From Sipunculus nudus (lineage: Eukaryota; Annelida; Sipuncula; Golfingiida; Sipunculidae), in contig CM049322.1 in NCBI GenBank assembly GCA_026874595.1, positions 51,673,386 to 51,737,385 on the forward strand: a DNA stretch of 64,000 bases. Reading direction: 5' to 3'. Of the stretch, positions 58,101 to 64,000 are shown piece after piece (the first letter of the stretch is position 1; each line of letters begins with the position of its first letter). Under the pieces are notes generated by a model that was not told where the DNA came from, searched no databases, and saw nothing but the letters and a program-made list of their open reading frames with translations. A program made the position numbers and the translations under genes.

Positions 58101-60458
58101 TACCACTATGGCTCTAAATAGAGCACATACCTCCACCAGAGCAAAACAATCATAAAGAAGAGCTACCTTTGATCCCCGGCTTTATAAAGATCTATATATG
58201 AAATTTAAAGCCTGAGTCCTTTCTTGGCTCACATTTCATCCAAAAATTTTTAGAAAAATGATTTAGTTGATTTTGCATTAAACTGCTGACAGACAAACAA
58301 ACAAATAAACAAACATAGGTGACAACATAATCTTATTAACTGAGGTTCTTATAGACCTAAGCACTAGGATATTTTCCAACAAGCTTTCTTCATTTGTACA
58401 GTGGTGCTAAAATGGTTGATATGAGCTTCTACAATCCAATCCTTCAACTCTGATCTGCTTGATACATTTTTTACCCACTATTTAGGTGCCTCAGGTGCAT
58501 AAATAAGACACATTGCCTGCCACCCCTCCCCACCCAAAAAGGTTTAAATAAATAAAATCAAGTGTGTGTGTATGTTTTTGTGAATGCATGTAATTTGAAA
58601 ACTGCTCCTTTATATTTGGAATTTAAGAGTAAAATCATGATGTGACGACTGTTCAGGTTTGTAACACAGCATGCCATGCCTACGTGTCGGTGTACACTAC
58701 TCACCACATAATGCAGTGACACAGGTGTCAGGTTTATTACACAATACCTGACAGGCAAGTACAGGTATATGGCCCTGTATAACAAAAGAATCCTCCTCAG
58801 GGTTATGCTGTGTTATAAAAACTGATTGTGAAAATTTATGTAAACAAAGTAAGGTACACCATATACTAGTATCCTTTAAGACGAGCACGACCTACAACAT
58901 TAACTAACCCCGTAATGTGACTCATGAGGGTTATTTCATATGTATACCTGTGAAATTTGGTGTTATGTAATCTTACTTGGTGGTATATAAGAATTCAGCC
59001 ACATACCTGAAATATTTGTTTTATTATTTAACCCTGTTGTCCCTACTGTCATTGTGTAATTCTCAACCCATGTATATCAATCAGCTCCAACAATTCTTGG
59101 GGGACATTTGTAATATTATACAAGTAAGTAGAACAGACACCTTTGTGACAAAACCATGGGGGTCACTGATCTTATCATGATATAGTTGTATTTCACAGTT
59201 GTTCATAAACTATTTTCACACCTGAGGGCTGATTAGGTTGCCATAGCAACAGTGGTCCATCATCATTTATTCACCTGAGGCTGATTAATGAGATGCTTCA
59301 AAACCATGGTGACCACCATCCCATAATTAGCTGTCTTTGTCTGCGATGACAGCGAGCTGACAGTTGACAAACATCCCTGACCTGTGAATGCACTCAACAT
59401 GATGTTAGTACCTCTAGTGGAGATATTACTCAGTATAAATGACTCCCCCCCCCCCCCCAAAAAAAAAAGATTTATTAAACCTCACCCAATCATATATATC
59501 ACCAGAAGATATGACAAAATGTGATCAAACCAGGAGAGTAGTCAACTACATAATATATCTCTACCTGGGTATTATAATAAAATGTTGGTATGTGCAAGTT
59601 GCAACATAGAAAACTGTGCATGTTACAGCTGTTTATGAATTCCATGGTTGGATCACAGGTCAGCACTGTTCACTAGAACAAAGGCATTCCCTTTATATTA
59701 CCACTGGCCATGCTCTGTTCCTTAGCCAGAATACACAAATCCCACAATGGTAAAGAACTCTATAAAATATCATGGTGACCAAAACTACCTACACAATTAT
59801 TTGAGTTGTTAGTTGCAGGGATGTTTAACCCTGTCCCTCCAACAAACTTTTTAAAATTCAGTTTAAGTTGATAACAGACAAATATATACCCAATGAATAC
59901 ATAAACACACATACCTAGTGACTCAACAGCCTATCACAGCTTAAAGGCAAAATGATGAAGTTAATTTCGAGAACACGTTCGAGGTAAATTCTTAAAGACT
60001 TTAACACGTCTTGACATCGTGTAAATATTCCTAGCTCTGTGCACAAAAAAACCCCACAAAATAAAGAATATCAGCACAACTATAGAATAACTCGCGCATC
60101 TCTCTCAGACGTGACCCTTGTGTTAACAGAAAACATCTTTATATCCAGCTGCTTGTATTTTGATTTTGCCACCTATTGTACCTGCCTCTTACTTCTTCAT
60201 TAATGCTTTCTAATCATCATATCATCATGTACCTTGTCATAACAGTGCAGGAATGACTCTGCAGTCACTCCAGAATATCTCCTTTTAAAATATACTTATC
60301 CAGAAATTACCTTTCATTTTCATTCAATGTATAGATCTACCAACAGGCCATGGATCAATCCTCAATGGAAAAAAGAATAATGAAATATCAGTGATCATGT
60401 GTCGATCATGTGACCTGGTGATATTTATAAACCTACCTGAGCTCTTTATGTCTGCCAT
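51970..60458 (-). CDS. Echinoid-like adhesion protein: membrane anchor and cytoplasmic tail (gene span as modelled)
   Basis: Exons in transcript order: 60437-60458 (tentative), 55395-55517, 54816-54840, 54131-54243, 53500-53655, 52908-52958, 51970-52112. Phases match, giving 633 nt and 210 residues for this model. Numbered in that model, residues about 19-43 form one membrane segment (STIIIVACVCG to LIYLC), then RRR stop-transfer. The tail of about 167 residues has PPPY (127-130), a WW-domain ligand, an acidic HIDLDDP stretch, several Tyr, and ends VIYEVIV. Drosophila Echinoid, an Ig-family junction protein that binds PDZ proteins Canoe and Bazooka, ends EIIV (from memory). No Ig or FN3 exon is visible, so an ectodomain would lie beyond 64000. 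Kirrel- or nectin-type proteins are alternatives. Confidence 0.55.
52908..52958 (-). CDS. cytoplasmic-tail exon, 51 nt
   Basis: Acceptor ATTCCAG, donor GTACAG; reads DHQDSYHGSHRSTPRSP, phase 1 to 1, so it can be skipped without a frame change. Confidence 0.75.
53000..53160. repeat. diverged triplicate of about 55 bp
   Basis: Words such as ACAGAAACCCC, CCCACTAGAGG and GTCACTCT recur three times within an intron of the minus-strand gene. Confidence 0.5.
53500..53655 (-). CDS. cytoplasmic-tail exon with PPPY motif
   Basis: Acceptor TATTTTCAG, donor GTGAGT; reads GHYGYDQKHNGGGVIYDYHR, later DEHPPPYNGHSLERYHNKK. PPPY is a ligand for WW domains, as in Hippo-pathway or Nedd4-type partners. Phase 1 to 1. 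Confidence 0.8.
54131..54243 (-). CDS. cytoplasmic-tail exon
   Basis: Acceptor TTGTTACAG, donor GTAAGT; reads KPTQPVPQRSNGVVNHGMES, then GDHIDLDDPRNAGVFSV. Confidence 0.8.
54816..54840 (-). CDS. 25-nt microexon
   Basis: Acceptor TTTTTCAG, donor GTAAGT, reads AKNYGSPS. It changes phase from 1 to 0+2, so skipping it would break the frame; it is probably constitutive. Confidence 0.7.
55247..55378. repeat. three tandem units of 44 bp
   Basis: Starts at 55247, 55291 and 55335, each with CTACATGTAACATAAAAATA. It lies within 150 bp of the donor of the membrane exon. Confidence 0.9.
55395..55517 (-). CDS. transmembrane exon
   Basis: Acceptor TTTTTTGTAACAG, donor GTCAGT. Reads VKPPSNDVPVSTIIIVACVC, continues GTIVLILLAILIYLC and ends IRRRNQ. 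The long hydrophobic run followed by RRR marks a type I or III single-pass anchor. Entry phase 1. Confidence 0.85.
55518..60436. other. long intron or upstream stretch, no supported exon
   Basis: Searched for minus-strand Ig or FN3 exons and found none. A second possible short start, ATG at 56010 with MYQR and a phase-1 GTGAGA donor at 55997, could also splice to the membrane exon but has little support. A C8-plus run lies near 59446. Confidence 0.4.
60437..60458 (-). CDS. tentative alternative first coding exon
   Basis: ATG at 60456-60458 gives MADIKSS plus 1 nt before donor GTAGGT, the phase required by the membrane exon. A CCAAT box (minus strand) sits about 80 bp upstream. A form starting here would have about 18 residues before the membrane and no signal peptide. 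Confidence 0.3.
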
Positions 60459-60600
60459 GCTGTGAGGTGTCGAAACTTGAGACTGCGTGGGTCGTTAATA
60501 CTTAATGAGATTATTTCTTGACAGCTCCACCCTCTGATTGGTGAATATTTCATGAACGATCCTACCGACGATCCTACCGACGATCCTACCGACGCGGTTA
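60459..60600 (-). promoter_or_regulatory. candidate promoter with CCAAT box and 12-bp repeat
   Basis: On the minus strand CACCAATCAG lies at about 60535-60543. Further upstream GACGATCCTACC is repeated three times in register (60556-60594 on the plus strand). No clear TATA box. Confidence 0.35.
60556..60594. repeat. three perfect 12-bp direct repeats
   Basis: ACGATCCTACCG three times without mismatch, in the candidate promoter. Confidence 0.95.
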
Positions 60601-63600
60601 ACTCTTTGGTTTGTTTGGTAAAACAAACATGTGGTGGTAAGGGGATCAGTTATTTTAAAAATTATCACAAAAGTTCAAATATCCCTAGATTACCTTTACA
60701 ATTAATAAAGAAACAATAGTCCTTTTAAGTACCATATGTGATCCAAAATATTGTTTTACCATAAGGTACTAAAAATGACTGATATGTCCCACACTAGATG
60801 AATATCAGATGAAAGATACCATATAGGATGAATAGTGGTCCTCAAAAAAATATTCCTTCCTGTTACATATGTAACTTAATGTCCACTTTATCAATCAAAA
60901 TAATTTTGATCCGTCATAAGACAGTAACTAACACTGTTGGTGGTCTAGAACACAGAATATGCTGGTATTCTTCAAGCTGAGTAGCTTATAGCAATCAGTT
61001 ATTTTGAATATTGGCTACCTCAGCTCCCTAACTCTTCACAGATGTCTATAAATCAGTGATGCACTTCTATTCCAGAGCTTTTTTTTTTATTAACTCTTCT
61101 GTTGTTTCCTTGGACTACAGCCTCACAAAGTGATTTTTGAGGATTGTTATATCCCTTAGTCACAAGAATTTTGGTGTTTCAACTTTAACTGATCTTCCAG
61201 CCCACACAGAAAATTCAATGGTATATATATCCAAGTAATTATTGTTTCCTGACAACAAGAGTTAGTTGATCTCTTTGCAAACTGGACACCTCAAGATCTG
61301 AAACTTATCTGAAGCTGTGTTTGTCCTCTGAAAAAGTCCTGCATGTGACAATATAATGAAGACAGCTGTCAGAAAGCTACCACCTCCCTCTGGTAAATAG
61401 AAATAATCCAGGAACTAAAGCGATCAGTGACATTCAGTCTCATGTGGATTCCAATGTCACCCGAACTGATGCTCCTCATAACATGAATCCTCACAGGTTA
61501 TATCTTGTATTTGTCATCAGAACTGAGATATCAACTGTCACTCCATGAGTTTTAAAGAAATAATCCTCAACATGAAATGTCAATGGTTTCACTCAGTAAC
61601 ACGTGGGTACCTCTGTACACTGTACTGTACAGTAAGTATTTTGTGGACCTCCCGTTGACAGATGTATGCTGGCTTTTCTCTGCGGACCATTAACCCTGGG
61701 AATGGTTGCATTCACCCCCACCTGTACACAGGTGACATTCTATAGCCCTCACCTGTATAGGCTTAGTTCTGCTTGGCAGGAGTCATTATTCCTGGGGGTG
61801 GGCAGGGTCATGGGGAAGTCTATTAATGACAGGGGTGGCTGGTCCTGGGCCAGGTTTATATCAATTCTTCTCACATGAAATCTATCTCTATTACTGCATT
61901 ATTATGATTCATATGACAACCACCGAGCTCTTATCAATATATCATCAACTCAGTGTAGTTGTTGGCTGTGCTAAATTAAAACTGATGTACTCTTTTATTT
62001 ATTGTACATTTGTGATTATTGTTTTATTAATTTTATAGTTAATAAATCCACTTCATTAATCTCGCTTTTTTATCATGAATAATAATTGAATAATAATTTT
62101 TTTATATCAATATTTTTTAACCCTCGACAAAACAACTATATGAACATTTCATGTCATTGTTTGTTCAGTTTTTATAGGACATGGGCCGGTGAATTAAGAG
62201 TATTAAATATTAAATTTTCTAGTGGATCCAGAAAGAGGGTTGTATCCTGTAGGATTTATTGCCTTGGCAGAGGTGCCAGCTCTACTGAGGTTCTCTTAAG
62301 TTGATTAATACAATTAAAAAATAGTGTAAGGACCCTACTGACTTAGTGTAAGAGCCATACATTACTTAAACTAACAGGTACCTTTTTGTGAACATGGCAT
62401 GTATTTAGAATTCTACAAAGAGATACAAAAATTTCTTGGTGTGTCTTAAAATTAATTCCCTATATAAATTTCCAATAAATAACAGATTTAAATTTAATAA
62501 GTTTTTAGGAACCTGCATATTAAATTTGATATATCTCATTTAAAAATTTTTAATGTTACTCCAAACCCTTGAGGGAAATTCACACCATTTAACTTATTCA
62601 CGGATCCTTAAGGAGATTTTGAATGGCCATACCAGTTGGTTTGATGCCTGAAAACACTGAATTGTCACTCTATTGAGGACATCAATGGCTAATTCCTCTT
62701 CTGAACACTTAGTTGCTGTTCTAATGTCCCCGTTCGGGATGGCAGAAAGTGACAATATCATTCATTTGAATGTACCCTACCTAGCTATTCAATAGATGAG
62801 GGTGTCATTAACAAGATGAGAGTGCGGCCATCTTAACCTAGTCACCCTTAAATACCTGGTAAAATATCCCCCTCCGTACCGTAAACACCCTCATTTTTAG
62901 AGTCCTCTTCATCCTTTCACTCTAAAAGGTGAGAGGGATGTTTTCATCCACTGACAATGTCAGCCATTTTGCATCCATTGTTATGCTGAACAATGTTGGT
63001 ACGTTTTAAGTGCTGTCACTACGTCCACGCTCAGGGACACAGGATTTAAACCCACTCGTCCCGACATGAGGTCCTTTACTTAGGTTTTAAGTAATGTTAC
63101 TAATGCTGTTAATTAAAGGAAAATATTGTTGCCCCTTTTACACCAGACTGGATACTAATTATTCAGTATTTGTAAACTTCCCTGAAATAATTACCTTACA
63201 TCTTGTAGAATTAAAGTACTGAAGTATTAGGCTTCTGACATTAATTAATGAAATGGTGTTCTTAGTTATACCTATGGTTCCATTTTCAGCTGTTAATGTG
63301 AAATTTCCTGTAGTTAAGTCTATGGCATAAACCTTTATCTTAACTTTAAGTTTTATTGAGTAAAAGCAAACACTGCATTTATTTTCTGAGAGAGAAACAT
63401 GGTATTTATGTTTATACATATACTGGCAAATAAAGAGATATACAAGGTATTAAGGTTTAAATATAGTGGCAACAACAAATGGTTTTATACTGCAAATATA
63501 TATACAATATTACTTATTTATAAAGAAATTTAAATGGCTATTTGGGAATATGCTGATTTTGATTTAAGAGAGACTACATCTTATGAGAGATAGATATTCA

Positions 63601-64000
63601 ATAAACTCCAGCATTAAGATGACAGATAAATATTTTAGCTCTGTGTATGTATATCTTGCATGCTCACACAATGAAAATGAAAGCACAACCAGATTGGCAA
63701 AATCAAATCAAATAATGAATAAAGGTAAGCAAGTATAAAGGTTATAATAAAGGTAAGTAAGTAAGATGGGAACCTCCCATCTGCATGGAGGTTCTTTTTG
63801 ACCACTGCCTGGAGGCTGAGTTTCCCCGTTTGCCCTGAGGGTAAAATCAACCACTGAGAGCAAAATCATTAGCTAAGGTAAACCCAGCAACCATGGCACA
63901 CAGGTAACATACTCTGAGTCGCTACCGTTTCCGGCTTTAGCTCGGGCCCTGAGAGCTTGGTAGTTTGAATGTATCCGTTAATGCATATTTTGCTAGGAAA
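60601..64000. other. right-edge stretch, no supported gene
   Basis: AT-rich. A minus-strand stretch near 63740-63845 is open, starts after a CCCTCAG acceptor-like word and reads QTGKLSLQAVVKKNLHADGR; it could be an exon, but no family is recognised and the donor is unclear. Confidence 0.35.

Noticed and set aside
63635..63850. Minus-strand ORF with QTGKLSLQAVVKK as an ectodomain exon
   Set aside because: No Ig or FN3 signature such as paired Cys and Trp, and no clear donor. Left as unassigned.

Overview
The window is eukaryotic genomic DNA: AT-rich, intron-rich and repeat-laden, with long introns and GT-AG exons. The mix of rolling-circle-like elements with central tandem repeats, MITEs, a tRNA-derived SINE and invertebrate-type genes suggests a mollusc, most probably a bivalve. 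This assignment is inferred from repeat style and gene content, with no database search. No prokaryotic, plastid or mitochondrial features were seen.

Layout. (1) 1-2216: the end of an unrecognised gene on the + strand (one clear internal exon at 81-198, a possible last exon at 2180-2216). (2) 2217-9927: intergenic or upstream sequence with a candidate non-coding first exon ending at 4606, a tRNA-like relic and an intact 822-bp hAT-type MITE with an 8-bp target duplication. (3) 9928-34954: a complete USP2-type ubiquitin hydrolase gene on the + strand, assembled here as 13 coding exons with matching phases and a 675-residue product. Its introns hold two rolling-circle-like elements, a 39/40-bp higher-order minisatellite, several MITEs, a SINE and a second minisatellite. 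(4) 34955-40433: 3' UTR or intergenic sequence. (5) 40434-47076: a Russian doll of three rolling-circle-like elements. (6) 47077-51969: intergenic sequence with a 147-bp MITE and a possible 41-codon ORF. (7) 51970-55517: on the - strand, six exons coding the membrane anchor and cytoplasmic tail of an adhesion-type protein ending in Glu-Val-Ile-Val, which resembles Drosophila Echinoid. A possible alternative first exon lies at 60437-60458. No ectodomain exons are visible, so they lie beyond 64000 or are absent from this isoform. (8) 60459-64000: no supported gene.

Most interesting points. Five elements from four sequence families share one structural grammar: a left palindrome of about 30 bp, GTCC-type repeats or a GC-rich stretch, a core of tandem units of 150-670 bp, an inverted copy of the left palindrome arm near the right end, then a short hairpin followed by CTAG or CTTG at a T run. 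This is what Helentron/HINE-type rolling-circle elements would look like. USP2 appears to have an alternative short start and a 22-codon cassette exon inside its catalytic domain. The Echinoid-like locus may encode a form with almost no ectodomain.
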